NCBI GenBank assembly: GCA_022800935.1
Contig: JAAWRH010000002.1
Location: forward strand, 1-64,000
Length of the DNA stretch: 64,000 nucleotides
Direction: 5' to 3'
DNA from: Oscillospiraceae bacterium
GTDB taxonomy: Bacteria; Bacillota; Clostridia; Oscillospirales; Ruminococcaceae
A program made the translations under genes and the position numbers. The notes beneath the pieces are model-generated. The model saw nothing but the letters and a program-made list of their open reading frames with translations. It did not search any database and was not told the DNA's origin. Numbering within the stretch: position 1 is the first letter of the stretch; each line of letters begins with the position of its first letter. Positions 49,476 to 58,416 of this stretch are shown here, piece by piece.

Positions 49476-49907
49476 TCAAAGGTTGGCATCGGAATGGTTC
49501 TTTCGATAAGCCAGGTAATTTTCCAAAATGATCGTCGCCGCCACCGCGTCCACCACATTTTTCCGCTTTTTGCCCCGCGTGTTGGTTTCGTTCAGGTAGT
49601 TGTGGGCGGAAACAGTTGTGGAACGCTCGTCCCACAGCCGGACGGGAACCTCAATGGCCTGCCTGAGCTGCTCCGCGAACAGCTGGCACTTCTGGGCCCT
49701 CTCCCCTATGGTTCCGTTCATGTTCACAGGATAGCCCACCACAACCTCCTGCACCCCAGCCTCCCGGACGGCGGCGGCGGTCTTTTCCACGGTCCGGGAC
49801 ATCTCTGTCTCGTGAATCACCCCAGCCGGTGAAGCTAAGAATTCGCCCTTGTCGCAGACTGCCAGCCCGGTCCTGGCATCGCCGAAGTCAACGGCCATAA
49901 TCTTCAT
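49476..49907 (-). CDS. ruvX: putative pre-16S rRNA nuclease / Holliday junction resolvase
   Basis: 143 residues from ATG 49907 (GGGAGG upstream). The RNase H-like core begins MKIMAVDFGDARTGLAV (catalytic Asp 7), then VVVGYPVNMNGTIGERA, RLWDERSTTVSA and KNVVDAVAATIILENYL with the last Asp. YqgF/RuvX processes the 16S rRNA 5' end. The ATG overlaps the phosphatase stop (ATGA). Confidence 0.93.
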   Translation of the reverse strand: MKIMAVDFGDARTGLAVCDKGEFLASPAGVIHETEMSRTVEKTAAAVREAGVQEVVVGYPVNMNGTIGERAQKCQLFAEQLRQAIEVPVRLWDERSTTVSAHNYLNETNTRGKKRKNVVDAVAATIILENYLAYRKNHSDANL

Positions 49908-50581
49908 TGATCTGCCCCTCCCTTTGCGCTCTTGTCCTCCCAAAGCCGTATCATCCGCAGGTTTTCCGGGATGTGGCTCTTGTCGTTGAGGTAGAGGGGG
50001 ACGATCTTTTCCCCCGTTATCTCAAAGGCACTGACCGCCGTATTTTCCGCCAGCGGCACCCGGTTCATCTCCTCGATGGGGTAGCCCAGCAGAAAGCACA
50101 GGGCATTCCGAATGGCACAGCCGTGGGTTGCGGCGGCAATCCGCTTGTCGGGATTTTGTCTTAAAATATGCAGAATCCCCTCCCGTACCCGCTTGTAGAC
50201 CTCCTCCATGGTTTCGCCGTGGGGGGCGCGGAACCGGGCCGGGTTGTTGACCCAGTTGTCGAACTCCTCCGGGAACCGCTTGGGGAACTCGTCCCAGAGC
50301 ATCCCCTCCACCTCGCCGCCGTTGATTTCGGTCAATCTCGGCTCAATCAGGATGGGCGAACAGCCGGTTGCCCGGCTGACCGCCATAGCGGTATCGTAGG
50401 CCCTTTGCAGGGGGCTGGAATAGATAACATCCACCGGGACGTCCCGGAACCGGTTTTCCAGACATCTGGTCTGCTGCCTGCCCCGGTCGGTCAGGGGCGC
50501 GTCGGTGCTACCCTGGAAGCGGCGGTTGATATTGCCCAGGGCTTCCCCATGGCGGATTAAGTACAATATGGTTTTCTCCAA
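49904..50581 (-). CDS. histidine phosphatase superfamily protein
   Basis: 225 residues from TTG 50581 (GGGAGG about 7-9 bases upstream). RHGEALGN (His about 11) is the phosphorylated centre, followed by YSSPLQRAYDTA, INGGEVEGMLWDEFPKRFPEEF and AATHGCAIRNALCF with the second His. This is a phosphoglycerate-mutase-like/cobalamin-phosphatase-like enzyme; the substrate is unknown. It is coupled to ruvX downstream. Confidence 0.88.
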   Translation of the reverse strand: MEKTILYLIRHGEALGNINRRFQGSTDAPLTDRGRQQTRCLENRFRDVPVDVIYSSPLQRAYDTAMAVSRATGCSPILIEPRLTEINGGEVEGMLWDEFPKRFPEEFDNWVNNPARFRAPHGETMEEVYKRVREGILHILRQNPDKRIAAATHGCAIRNALCFLLGYPIEEMNRVPLAENTAVSAFEITGEKIVPLYLNDKSHIPENLRMIRLWEDKSAKGGADQ

Positions 50582-50639
50582 AGGTTGTTCCTCCCAGAAT
50601 CGGGCTTTGCCTGCGGCAGAGCGAAATAATAGCACGGCG

Positions 50640-51170
50640 TCAATCCGCGCGGTAATATGTAAACGCCTTTGCGACGGCTATATGGGTTTTGACTTCCTTT
50701 TTCAGCGGGACGATGCAATCCAGATTCTGGCTTTTGATGGTCTCCGCCGTCCTTGCGATGATATCCTCCGGGGAAGCATCGGCAATCTCCCTGAGGGACC
50801 GGAAGCCGGACCGGTAATAGAGCTCCGCCCTCACCCGCTTGACGCCGGGCAGATGGTACAGTTCCCGGAACGATTCCGCCTCCTCCGGGGTTTTGCAGAC
50901 TGCGTCTATTTCCTTCAGCTTCTGGGGCTTGATATCGTACATCACCAAAAATTTCTTAAAAAGCTTTGCGGTGTCCAGGTCGGGCAGACCGGCGGAAAGC
51001 AGGGCGTCATCCGAAAGCTTCAAGCAATCCTCCTTGGTCTGACAGTCCGTCGTCTGAAAATGCCCTATCAGGGTGTGCTTATAGGGAATCAAAGGATACA
51101 TACGGGACAGGATGCAGTCCTCCTGGAGCAGTAGGTCTATTGCTTCTATTTTGTAATTGATATTCACCAT
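50640..51170 (-). CDS. helix-hairpin-helix protein (DUF4332-like)
   Basis: 176 residues with two helix-hairpin-helix-like stretches: LKLSDDALLSAGLPDLDTAKLFKKFL and FRELYHLPGVKRVRAELYYRSGFRSLREIADASPEDIIART. The second is the DUF4332 core, a nonspecific DNA-contact fold. Its start overlaps the acetyltransferase stop by seven bases. The function is unknown. Confidence 0.65.
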   Translation of the reverse strand: MVNINYKIEAIDLLLQEDCILSRMYPLIPYKHTLIGHFQTTDCQTKEDCLKLSDDALLSAGLPDLDTAKLFKKFLVMYDIKPQKLKEIDAVCKTPEEAESFRELYHLPGVKRVRAELYYRSGFRSLREIADASPEDIIARTAETIKSQNLDCIVPLKKEVKTHIAVAKAFTYYRAD

Positions 51171-51631
51171 AATCGTGATTCCTCTACACGCTTCCTGTAA
51201 ACCCTGGAAGGCTCCCCGTTCATATCATTCATCATTTGGTAAAATTCACAACCATACTTTTCATATAATCCAGTATGGTTGGTTGATATATAAAACTCCC
51301 GCACATTTTCAGCCTTAGCGAGTTTCTCAATTTCTTGGAACAAATTCCCGACATAACGGTGTCCCCGATATTGAGGAAAGGTATATACAAAGCCCATCCA
51401 CGGAGACAGCGCGGCCGGCTGGATATCGTCCCTTTCTGCATAGGTACAAAACGAAACCAGTTTGTCTTCATCCACAAGCATAAGCACCTTTGACTTTTCT
51501 CCCACAGCATCCCTGAACCTATTTTCCCTTAACAATTTGTATAGATACTGTCCTGCCCTCCAGTCGCTTTTCTTTATTTCGTTCAGCCAATACTCTTGTT
51601 GGCCGCAACTATCATAATCTATTACCCGCAT
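51164..51631 (-). CDS. GNAT-family N-acetyltransferase
   Basis: 155 residues from ATG 51631 (AGGAG, 9 bases). The core GNAT elements are KVLMLVDEDKLVSFCTYAERDDI (strands 2-3) and MGFVYTFPQYRGHRYVGNLFQEIEKLAKA (motif A, acetyl-CoA pyrophosphate loop RGHRYVG), then the strand FYISTNHTGLYEKYGCEF. The substrate is unknown. Confidence 0.88.
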   Translation of the reverse strand: MRVIDYDSCGQQEYWLNEIKKSDWRAGQYLYKLLRENRFRDAVGEKSKVLMLVDEDKLVSFCTYAERDDIQPAALSPWMGFVYTFPQYRGHRYVGNLFQEIEKLAKAENVREFYISTNHTGLYEKYGCEFYQMMNDMNGEPSRVYRKRVEESRLW

Positions 51632-51746
51632 CTGTACAACTCTCCTACTAACATTCGGTTTCATTGACTATTTTTACTTGTAGACAAACTCAGAGGAATT
51701 TCCGGCGGAAGCTCCTCTGAGTGTCAAAACCTTTTGCATACCTGTT

Positions 51747-52658
51747 TTACCACGGCTGAACCGTACCCACAATCTCGTTGACATCGGCAATCCCCTGCTC
51801 GTCCAGCCACTGGTTCATCCCGTCCACAATCTTGATGGGCGCATAAGGGTCATAGAACATCGCCGCCCCGATCTGGACCGCGCTAGCCCCTGCCATCATC
51901 ATTTCGACGGCGTCCTGCCATTTTTCAATGCCGCCAAGCCCTATCACCGGGACCTTGACCCGGTTGGCCACCTGCCACACCATCCGCACGGCGATGGGGA
52001 ACACCGCCGGGCCGGACAGCCCGCCCACGTTGTTTTTCAGCACCGGGCGGCGGGTTTTAATGTCAATCCGCATCCCCAGCAGGGTGTTGATTAGGGAAAT
52101 GGCGTCCGCGCCTTCCGCCTCCACCGCCTGGGCAATGGCGGCGATATCGGTGACGTTGGGGGAAAGCTTGACAATCAGCGGCTTTTTGCAGACCCTCCGC
52201 ACCGCCTTCACCACCGAGGCCGCTCCCTCGCAGGTAACGCCAAAGGCTGCGCCCCCCTGTTTGACGTTGGGGCAGGAGATGTTCAGCTCTATCATGTCCA
52301 CATCGGAATCAGAAAGCCGCTCCACCAGCGCCACATAGCTTTCCACGGTGCTTCCGGCGGCGTTGGCGATAAGTACGGTATCCACCCCCTTCAGGGCGGG
52401 GAGCTCGTGATTCAGAAAAGCCTCCACCCCCGGATTTTGCAGGCCCACGCTGTTGAGCATCCCGGAGGGGGTTTCCGCAATGCGGGGCGGCGGGTTGCCC
52501 TGCCGTTCCTCAAAGGTCATCCCCTTTAAAGAAATCCCCCCGAAAACAGAGGCGGGATACATTTTCGCGTACTCCTGCCCGAATCCGAAACAGCCGGAGG
52601 CGGCAATCACCGGATTTTTAAGCTCCACCCCGCAGAGGGTTACATTTAACTTTGCCAT
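51747..52658 (-). CDS. pyrD: dihydroorotate dehydrogenase catalytic subunit (class 1B)
   Basis: 303 residues, FMN TIM barrel. ASGCFGFGQEY, SVGLQNPGVEAF, ELNISCPNVKQGG (active-site Cys in the SCPN loop), VKLSPNVTDI and IGLGGIEKWQDAVEMMMAGASAVQIG are all diagnostic. It oxidises dihydroorotate to orotate in pyrimidine synthesis and needs PyrK, encoded just upstream with a one-base overlap, to pass electrons to NAD. Confidence 0.96.
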   Translation of the reverse strand: MAKLNVTLCGVELKNPVIAASGCFGFGQEYAKMYPASVFGGISLKGMTFEERQGNPPPRIAETPSGMLNSVGLQNPGVEAFLNHELPALKGVDTVLIANAAGSTVESYVALVERLSDSDVDMIELNISCPNVKQGGAAFGVTCEGAASVVKAVRRVCKKPLIVKLSPNVTDIAAIAQAVEAEGADAISLINTLLGMRIDIKTRRPVLKNNVGGLSGPAVFPIAVRMVWQVANRVKVPVIGLGGIEKWQDAVEMMMAGASAVQIGAAMFYDPYAPIKIVDGMNQWLDEQGIADVNEIVGTVQPW

Positions 52659-53437
52659 TAAAACACAACCTCCTCCGCCTCAAACACAGGGCCGTTTTTG
52701 CAGACATGGCTGAACCCTTCCTCCCCGTTAGGCTTTTTGGTTTTGCAGGCGCAGACCAGGCATGCGCCAATACCGCAGCCCATCCGCTCCTCCATGGAGA
52801 CCTGGCAGCGAACCCCGTACTCCTTAGCCAGGACCGCCACGCCTTTCAGCATGGGCAGAGGACCGCAGGCGTAAATGATGCTGGGCTTGGACTGCTCCAA
52901 ACGCTCCTTCAGCGCCTGGGTGACAAAGCCCTTTTTTCCCTTGGTACCGTCGTCGGTGCAGAGGTCCACCTGACAGCCTTCCCTTTGGAAGTCCTCCTCC
53001 AGTATGACAGCAGAGGCAGAGCGGAAGCCCAGAATTGCCACCGCGTTTTTCCCGTAATGGGCGGCGGTTTCCAGCATAGGCGGCACCCCGATTCCCCCGC
53101 CGACGGCAATGGCGGTTGCAGGGAAATCCAAAAGCTGAAAGCCATGTCCCAGCGGCCCCATCACATCCAGCAGCCCGCTTTCGGGAGTTTGGGCAATCTG
53201 GGCGGTGCCCTCCCCCCGGACTTCCATCACCAGGCGGATGTTGCCCTTTTGGCGGTCGATCTGACAGATGGAAATGGGCCTCCTAAGCGTAAAGTTAGGT
53301 GACTTTACATGTACAAATTGCCCTGCCTGAGCCGTTTTTGCGATGTCCGGGCAGTGGACAATAAAATCAAAGGTTTGCTTTGCGCAGGCAGTCTTCCGAA
53401 TCACCGGATAGCTGCCCTGGAAAACAGATGGCTCCAT
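52658..53437 (-). CDS. pyrK: dihydroorotate dehydrogenase electron-transfer subunit
   Basis: 259 residues: a flavin-binding beta barrel (FTLRRPISICQIDRQKGNIRLVMEVRGEGT), an NAD domain (IAVGGGIGVPPMLETA) and a C-terminal 2Fe-2S site, MGCGIGACLVCACKTKK...CKNG (four Cys). It transfers electrons from PyrD-FMN to NAD. No other pyr genes are adjacent. ATG 53437 has a weak site (GGGGAGACACCC upstream). Confidence 0.95.
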   Translation of the reverse strand: MEPSVFQGSYPVIRKTACAKQTFDFIVHCPDIAKTAQAGQFVHVKSPNFTLRRPISICQIDRQKGNIRLVMEVRGEGTAQIAQTPESGLLDVMGPLGHGFQLLDFPATAIAVGGGIGVPPMLETAAHYGKNAVAILGFRSASAVILEEDFQREGCQVDLCTDDGTKGKKGFVTQALKERLEQSKPSIIYACGPLPMLKGVAVLAKEYGVRCQVSMEERMGCGIGACLVCACKTKKPNGEEGFSHVCKNGPVFEAEEVVF

Positions 53438-53476
53438 CTGGGTGTCTCCCCTTTCGGAATTGGTATTGTGTTTGGT

Positions 53477-53641
53477 TTACTTTGTCACAACAGGTTTTCC
53501 GTCCTGATCCAGCAGTGGAGTAAAACCCGCCGCCGTTCCATCCTTATGGAATATATAGTTCACACCGGTTTCCCTGTCAACCCAAATTTCTGTGACCTCG
53601 ACCATTCCCTGGCTATAAATTTTTTCAAATCTCTTTTCCAT
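53477..53641 (-). CDS. DUF6440-family small protein
   Basis: 54 residues: MEKRFEKIYSQGMVEVTEIW then VDRETGVNYIFHKDGTAAGF and TPLLDQDGKPVVTK. The R-x-E-K-x-Y and TG-V-Y-x-x-x-x-G-G-x-T-P-L-L-D-x-x-G-K-P pattern matches DUF6440. ATG 53641 follows GAGGGAG with 8-base spacing. The gene lies between rpiB and pyrK on the same strand. Its function is unknown. Confidence 0.7.
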   Translation of the reverse strand: MEKRFEKIYSQGMVEVTEIWVDRETGVNYIFHKDGTAAGFTPLLDQDGKPVVTK

Positions 53642-53661
53642 TTTGTCACTCCCTCACACCC

Positions 53662-54111
53662 CTATTTTCCGCAGTATTCCGCCTCAATTTCGGCAATCTG
53701 GTTGACCCTGCGGGCATGGCGTCCCCCTTCAAAGGCAGTATCCAGGAAAACATCCACCAGCTCAATGGCAGCCCCCGGCCCAATCACCCTGGCCCCCATG
53801 CAGAGGACGTTGGCATCGTTATGGAGGCGGGTATATTTCGCGCTGAAATAATCGGAGCAGCAGGCAGCGCGGATGCCCTTCACCTTATTGGCGGCCATGG
53901 AGATGCCGATTCCCGTCCCGCAGAACAGCAGGGCCTTGTCACATTCTCCAGCCGTAACCGCTTCGCAGGCAGCTTTTGCCTGCATGGGATAGTCGCAGGA
54001 CTCCCCATTGAAGGAACCAAAGTCCTTATAAGGCAGGCCCCTTTCCTCCAGATGGGCCTTGACCGCTTCCTTTAAGGGATACCCCGCGTGGTCGCTTGCA
54101 ATCGCTATCAT
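53662..54111 (-). CDS. rpiB: ribose-5-phosphate isomerase B / RpiB-LacA family
   Basis: 149 residues from ATG 54111. IASDHAGYPLKEAVKAHL, ALLFCGTGIGISMAANKVKGIRAA (catalytic Cys in FCGTG) and HNDANVLCMGARVIG are classic. It interconverts ribose-5- and ribulose-5-phosphate, or acts on related sugar phosphates. It is co-oriented with tsaB upstream. Confidence 0.95.
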   Translation of the reverse strand: MIAIASDHAGYPLKEAVKAHLEERGLPYKDFGSFNGESCDYPMQAKAACEAVTAGECDKALLFCGTGIGISMAANKVKGIRAACCSDYFSAKYTRLHNDANVLCMGARVIGPGAAIELVDVFLDTAFEGGRHARRVNQIAEIEAEYCGK

Positions 54112-54140
54112 AGTTCTACCTCCTAATTGTGAAACACACA

Positions 54141-54857
54141 TTATTTTTGCTGTAATTTTGCCTGATATTCTCGTTCTGCCTGGGGCAGCCTCAGATACAC
54201 CGGGTTCAGCTCCACCGCCGGGCGGAACAGCTCCTTTTGCTGTTCGGCGGCAAGGGCCGCGCTGGACGCATGGGCAAACCGCCTGGCGGCGGGGGCCAGA
54301 AACGCGTCGAACTCCGGCCTTTCGCTCTCCCAGCGCCTAAAGCAAAGCTCCGCGCCGTCTCCCACAAACCAAACGGGGAGCTTTTCAGCCCGGCTTATTT
54401 CTTCCAACTGGGAAAAAATCTGCTCGACCGGCACGGCCTCATCCTCTATCAACCGTTCCAGGGAAGTTTCCGTCCCCCGGAAAACGGCGGTATACACCTG
54501 CCCGCAACGGGCATCCATGGCCGGACAGATAATCCCCCTTGTCCCCACAAGATTATAGGCCAGCGCCAGCAGCGTAGACACTCCGGCAGCGGGTTTTTCC
54601 GCTGCAAAGGCCATTGCCTTTACAGCGGAGATTCCAATTCTCAAGCCGGTAAAGGAGCCTGGACCAGCCGCCACGGCAAAGGCGTCTATCTCTTTCAGGG
54701 AGAGCTGGCAGTTTTTCAGCATATCCTCCGCCATGGGGAGGATGGTCTGGGAATGGGTCAGTTTCCGGTTGAGAAAGCTCTCCGCCAGAACGACTCCGTC
54801 TTCACAGACCGCGCAGCCTGCCGCCACGGCGGAGGTGTCAATCGCCAAGATTTTCAA
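54141..54857 (-). CDS. tsaB: tRNA t6A synthesis protein TsaB
   Basis: 238 residues, ASKHA fold: ILAIDTSAVAAGCAVCEDG, the LTHSQTILPMAEDML stretch, and AFAVAAGPGSFTGLRIGISAVKAMA, the TsaB signature. It scaffolds TsaD in forming N6-threonylcarbamoyl-adenosine on tRNA. Its start overlaps the end of tsaE by 20 bases, so the two are coupled. Confidence 0.95.
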   Translation of the reverse strand: MKILAIDTSAVAAGCAVCEDGVVLAESFLNRKLTHSQTILPMAEDMLKNCQLSLKEIDAFAVAAGPGSFTGLRIGISAVKAMAFAAEKPAAGVSTLLALAYNLVGTRGIICPAMDARCGQVYTAVFRGTETSLERLIEDEAVPVEQIFSQLEEISRAEKLPVWFVGDGAELCFRRWESERPEFDAFLAPAARRFAHASSAALAAEQQKELFRPAVELNPVYLRLPQAEREYQAKLQQK

Positions 54858-55290
54858 ACCGCTCTCCCCCTTCTATCTCAATGCTCCTGGAGCTCTCCCC
54901 TGTCCGGGAGATGGTAATCCAGATGGTCCCCTTTGGCAGCACATCCAGCCCCTGAATGTTTTCGCTCCATTCGATGGCCAGCACCGCGTCCTGGTCCAGG
55001 TAGTCAAAGAAGCCTGTGGAGTACAGATCGTCGTAGCTGTCGATCCGGTACATGTCAAAGTGGCAGAGCCGCCGCCCGTTTTTCCGGTACTCGTTGATAA
55101 GGGCAAAGGTAGGGCTGGAAACCAGCTCCTCCCCGATTCCCATTCCGGCAGCAAGCCCCCGCGTAAAGGCGGTCTTGCCCATGCCCATACCGCCCCGGTA
55201 GGCGATTACGTCCCCATCCCGCAGCCGCTCCCCGACGCGGCGGGCAAGCTGTTCGGTTTCCTCAGGGCTGTTTGTCTGATAAACCGCCAT
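54838..55290 (-). CDS. tsaE: tRNA t6A synthesis ATPase TsaE
   Basis: 150 residues from ATG 55290 (AGAGGTG upstream). Walker A YRGGMGMGKTAFTRGLAAGMGI, FALINEYRKNGRRLCHFDMYRID and VLAIEWSENI (Walker B-like WSEN) are all TsaE motifs. The ATPase powers the t6A complex with TsaB and TsaD (tsaD not in this window). Confidence 0.95.
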   Translation of the reverse strand: MAVYQTNSPEETEQLARRVGERLRDGDVIAYRGGMGMGKTAFTRGLAAGMGIGEELVSSPTFALINEYRKNGRRLCHFDMYRIDSYDDLYSTGFFDYLDQDAVLAIEWSENIQGLDVLPKGTIWITISRTGESSRSIEIEGGERFENLGD

Positions 55291-55341
55291 TGGCGGCACC
55301 TCTTTTCTATCCTCTGATACTCTTTCGCGGCGCGGCCGCTT

Positions 55342-57012
55342 TTAGAACAACCCGCTGAGATTCCCGTTTTCGTCGCAGTCAATTTTTTCGGCGGCGGGGA
55401 CCTTGGGCAGGCCCGGCATGGTCATGATGTCGCCGCACAGCGCCACCGCGAACCCGGCCCCGGCGGAAAGGTTCACCGCCCGGACCGTCACCTTGAAGTT
55501 TTCAGGCCGTCCCAGCTTTTTGGGGTTGTCCGAAAGGGAGTACTGTGTTTTCGCCATGCAGACCGGGATATTTCCCTTCCCCATCCCCTCAATGGCGCGG
55601 ATGGACCGGCTGGCCTCCGCCGTATAGGTCACGCCGGAGGCGCCATAGATTTCCCTGGCAATGGTTTCAATCTTCTCCTTGATAGGCCGGTCCAGCTCAT
55701 AGATGGGATGGAAGTCAGAGGGCTGTTCGCAGGCGTCCACAACCTTGCGGGCAAGGTCCATGCCGCCCTCTCCCCCCTTGGAGAACACCTCGGACAGGGA
55801 GAACTCCACCTTCTGTTCCTTGCAGAACTCGGCCAGCAGATTGATTTCCGCCTCGGTATCAGTGGGAAACCGGTTGATGGCAACCACCACCGGAACGCCG
55901 TATTTGCGCATATTCTCAATGTGCTTTTCCAGGTTTACAATCCCCTTTTGGAGGGCCTCCAGGTTTTCCTGGGAAACCTCCTCCTTTTTCACGCCGCCGT
56001 TATATTTGAGGGCGCGCAGGGTTGCCACAAGGACGATGGCAGAGGGCGCAAGCCCCGCCAGACGGCACTTGATATCCAAAAACTTCTCCGCCCCCAGGTC
56101 GGAGCCGAAGCCCGCCTCGGTGATGCAGTAATCCGCCAGCTTCAGGGCCAGCTTGGTGGCGCGGATGGAGTTGCACCCGTGGGCGATGTTGGCAAAGGGT
56201 CCGCCGTGCATCAGGGCGGGGGTGTTTTCCAGAGTTTGAATCAGGTTGGGCTTGAGGGCGTCCCTCAACAGGGCGGTCATGGCCCCTTCCGCTTTCAGGT
56301 CAGAGGCATAGACGGGGGTGTTGTCATACCGGTAGGCCACAAGGATGGAACCAAGGCGTTTTTTCAAATCCGCCAAATCGCTGGCCAGGCAGAGAATCGC
56401 CATGACCTCGCTGGCGACGGTAATCTGGAAGCCGTCCTCCCTGGGGACGCCGTTGGACTTGCCGCCTAGACCCACGATGACGTTCCGCAGTGCCCGGTCG
56501 TTCATATCCATGCAGCGCTTGAGCAGGACCCGGCGGGGGTCGATCCCCAGGCTGTTCCCCTGTTGGAGGTGGTTGTCCAGGATAGCGCAGAGCAGGTTGT
56601 TGGCGGCGGTGATGGCGTGCATATCCCCGGTAAAGTGGAGGTTGATGTCCTCCATGGGCACCACCTGGGCATAGCCGCCGCCTGCGGCCCCGCCCTTGAC
56701 CCCGAACACCGGCCCCAGGGAGGGCTCCCGCAGGGCAATGATGGCGTTTTTGCCTATCTTCTCCATGGCCTCCCCCAGCCCGATGCTGGTGGTGGTCTTG
56801 CCCTCCCCGGCGGGGGTGGGGTTGATGGCCGTCACCAGGATGAGCTTGCCGTCCGGCTTGTCCGCCAGACGCCGGTAGATGGATTCGGAGACCTTGGCCT
56901 TATACCTTCCATAGGGCTCCAGCTCCTCCTCCAAGATACCCAGTTTTTTCGCGATTTCGTGAATCGGGAGCATTTTGGCCTGCTGTGCGATTTCGATGTC
57001 CGTCAGCATCAT
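55342..57012 (-). CDS. fhs: formate-tetrahydrofolate ligase
   Basis: 556 residues, the full family length. P-loop [23 protein letters not shown] (about 61-83), [22 protein letters not shown] and [12 protein letters not shown] are conserved. It makes 10-formyl-THF from formate, ATP and THF, the entry to one-carbon metabolism in acetogens and purine synthesis. The gene has its own promoter (57088-57116) and a small hairpin in its leader. An MM start leaves the exact first codon uncertain by one residue. Confidence 0.97.
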   Translation of the reverse strand: MMLTDIEIAQQAKMLPIHEIAKKLGILEEELEPYGRYKAKVSESIYRRLADKPDGKLILVTAINPTPAGEGKTTTSIGLGEAMEKIGKNAIIALREPSLGPVFGVKGGAAGGGYAQVVPMEDINLHFTGDMHAITAANNLLCAILDNHLQQGNSLGIDPRRVLLKRCMDMNDRALRNVIVGLGGKSNGVPREDGFQITVASEVMAILCLASDLADLKKRLGSILVAYRYDNTPVYASDLKAEGAMTALLRDALKPNLIQTLENTPALMHGGPFANIAHGCNSIRATKLALKLADYCITEAGFGSDLGAEKFLDIKCRLAGLAPSAIVLVATLRALKYNGGVKKEEVSQENLEALQKGIVNLEKHIENMRKYGVPVVVAINRFPTDTEAEINLLAEFCKEQKVEFSLSEVFSKGGEGGMDLARKVVDACEQPSDFHPIYELDRPIKEKIETIAREIYGASGVTYTAEASRSIRAIEGMGKGNIPVCMAKTQYSLSDNPKKLGRPENFKVTVRAVNLSAGAGFAVALCGDIMTMPGLPKVPAAEKIDCDENGNLSGLF

Positions 57013-57060
57013 CGTTCACTCCTTGTTGTCTTTGTAATAATTTTACATTTCCTTCCGACT

Positions 57061-57116
57061 GTCCCGCGGCGGGACTCAACTGGATTTATTATAGCATAGT
57101 TACTGGTTAAAAGCAA
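57061..57116 (-). promoter_or_regulatory. fhs promoter and leader hairpin
   Basis: On the minus strand TTGCTT (57111-57116), 17 bases, TATAAT (57088-57093). A perfect hairpin GTCCCG/CGGGAC with a 3-base loop (57061-57075) lies early in the leader. It is too short for a known folate riboswitch. Confidence 0.6.
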
Positions 57117-57166
57117 TTCTGAAAAACTGCCGGTAATCAAGCCGTTTTCGGCTATTTTTCACATGG

Positions 57167-57198
57167 AAAAAGCGCCTTGAAAATTCAAAGCGCTTTTT
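57167..57198. terminator. bidirectional terminator
   Basis: AAAAAGCGC (57167-57175) pairs with GCGCTTTTT (57190-57198), with TTGAA/TTCAA continuing the stem inside. It ends the minus-strand gene at 57204. Confidence 0.8.
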
Positions 57199-57203
57199 GT
57201 TTC

Positions 57204-57686
57204 CTATGAGGCTGTTTGGTTGGCGGCAAGGATTCGTTCAACATAGGATTCACATATATCAGAAATTTGGACTGTTAAGTTACTGTTGCGGCATCTATAA
57301 TATTTGGGGTTTTGATTGAGCCTAATAAGGTCAGGATATGATATATTCAATACAACATCTGAACCATCTTTCATATGCACAGACAGCCAGAATACTACAC
57401 CGCCATCTTTATACATATCTAATGGATAGATACTCGAATGTACACTGATAGACATCTTCATCTGTTGTAAACACTCAACAATTTGTATTTGGTCAGCTTT
57501 GCTTACCTGATAAGGAGGCAGAAAAGGAGGATAAGCTCCCAAAATTATATCCATAGAAACAACATCCTCCTGCCGGAGATCATCAAACAGGTACCACATC
57601 CATCGTTCCCTGATTTCAATACCCACCGCAATTGCAAGCATGACGCACAGCCAAACGATAACACCGATTTTATCCCGTTTTTCCAT
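57204..57686 (-). CDS. membrane-anchored protein of unknown function
   Basis: 160 residues from ATG 57686; a TTG at 57701 is an alternative because neither start has a strong site. One N-terminal hydrophobic segment (IGVIVWLCVMLAIAVGI, about 7-23) anchors a soluble domain outside the cell (VHMKDGSDVVLNISYPDLIRL ... CRNSNLTVQISDICESYVERIL). No family was recognised. More AT-rich than its neighbours. Confidence 0.65.
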   Translation of the reverse strand: MEKRDKIGVIVWLCVMLAIAVGIEIRERWMWYLFDDLRQEDVVSMDIILGAYPPFLPPYQVSKADQIQIVECLQQMKMSISVHSSIYPLDMYKDGGVVFWLSVHMKDGSDVVLNISYPDLIRLNQNPKYYRCRNSNLTVQISDICESYVERILAANQTAS

Positions 57687-57736
57687 CCTGTCACATCCCA
57701 AACAATATATACCTCTTTTCCTTCACAGCTTTCCTA

Positions 57737-58330
57737 TCATTTCCTCCCAATTTCCCGCTTAAACAATCCGTGATGATTGCAGTACCAGAACAGCACCCCG
57801 TTTCTTCTCCGGAAAAACCTCGCTCTCGCGTCCCCTTCCGGATAGAGCTTTACCACCTCAAACCGCTCACCGGTGCAATAGGCCATAAAGGAAATATAGT
57901 GTTCCTTGCTCATGGGGTGCTGGACGGTGACAACATGCTCGTCGTCCATGAGCTCCCACTGGGCCTGATGCTCCTCATCCGCCTCTTCCGCCTCCAGGGG
58001 CGGCAGGGTGACGCCGCAGCAGGAGATTACGGCAGGGCCGGTGGAATGGAGAATGTTCCCGCAGATGGGACAGACATACAGCTTTGACCGGATGATATTT
58101 GCCGACCGGTTGGTGTTGATAATCTGTTCGCCGGAAAGCAGCTCCGGCACCGAGACCTTTAAAATGTCCGATAGTGGTTCAATCAGGGAGATGTCGGGAA
58201 ACCCCTTCCCCGTCTCCCATTTGGAAACCGCCTTGTCGCTGACGCACAGCTTTTCCGCCAGCTGGGACTGGGTCATGTGTTGCTTCTCCCGCAGGGTTTT
58301 GATTGCCGTACCTGTGATATAGTTGTTCAT
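57737..58330 (-). CDS. XRE regulator fused to desulfoferrodoxin-like (superoxide reductase) domain
   Basis: 197 residues from ATG 58330 (AAAGGAG, about 10 bases). N-terminal helix-turn-helix HMTQSQLAEKLCVSDKAVSKWETGKG (about 17-43). The C-terminal half has a CPICG...SCCG metal-ribbon and then VTVQHPMSKEHYISFM and WYCNHHGLFK, the HxxxEHY and C-N-H ligands of the superoxide-reductase iron site. The protein may sense or detoxify superoxide. The promoter carries a nested inverted repeat (58378-58416) as a possible operator. Confidence 0.85.
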   Translation of the reverse strand: MNNYITGTAIKTLREKQHMTQSQLAEKLCVSDKAVSKWETGKGFPDISLIEPLSDILKVSVPELLSGEQIINTNRSANIIRSKLYVCPICGNILHSTGPAVISCCGVTLPPLEAEEADEEHQAQWELMDDEHVVTVQHPMSKEHYISFMAYCTGERFEVVKLYPEGDARARFFRRRNGVLFWYCNHHGLFKREIGRK

Positions 58331-58362
58331 TTGATAGGTCACTCCTTTCATGTCATGCCTAT

Positions 58363-58416
58363 AGAATAACACAACCCATACCGGCAGGCAACCTACGCAG
58401 CGTAGAGTACCGGTAT
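58363..58416 (-). promoter_or_regulatory. promoter and nested inverted repeat of XRE-SOR gene
   Basis: Minus strand TTGCCT (58386-58391), 17 bases, TATTCT (58363-58368). Overlapping the -35 region is ATACCGG/CCGGTAT (58378-58384 and 58410-58416) enclosing CTACG-CAG-CGTAG (58393-58405). The outer arm touches the MBL stop codon, so it may also serve as a terminator stem without a T run. Confidence 0.5.

Noticed and set aside
57061-57116. THF riboswitch before fhs
   Set aside because: The leader is only about 80 bases with one 6-bp hairpin and none of the conserved riboswitch core I would expect.
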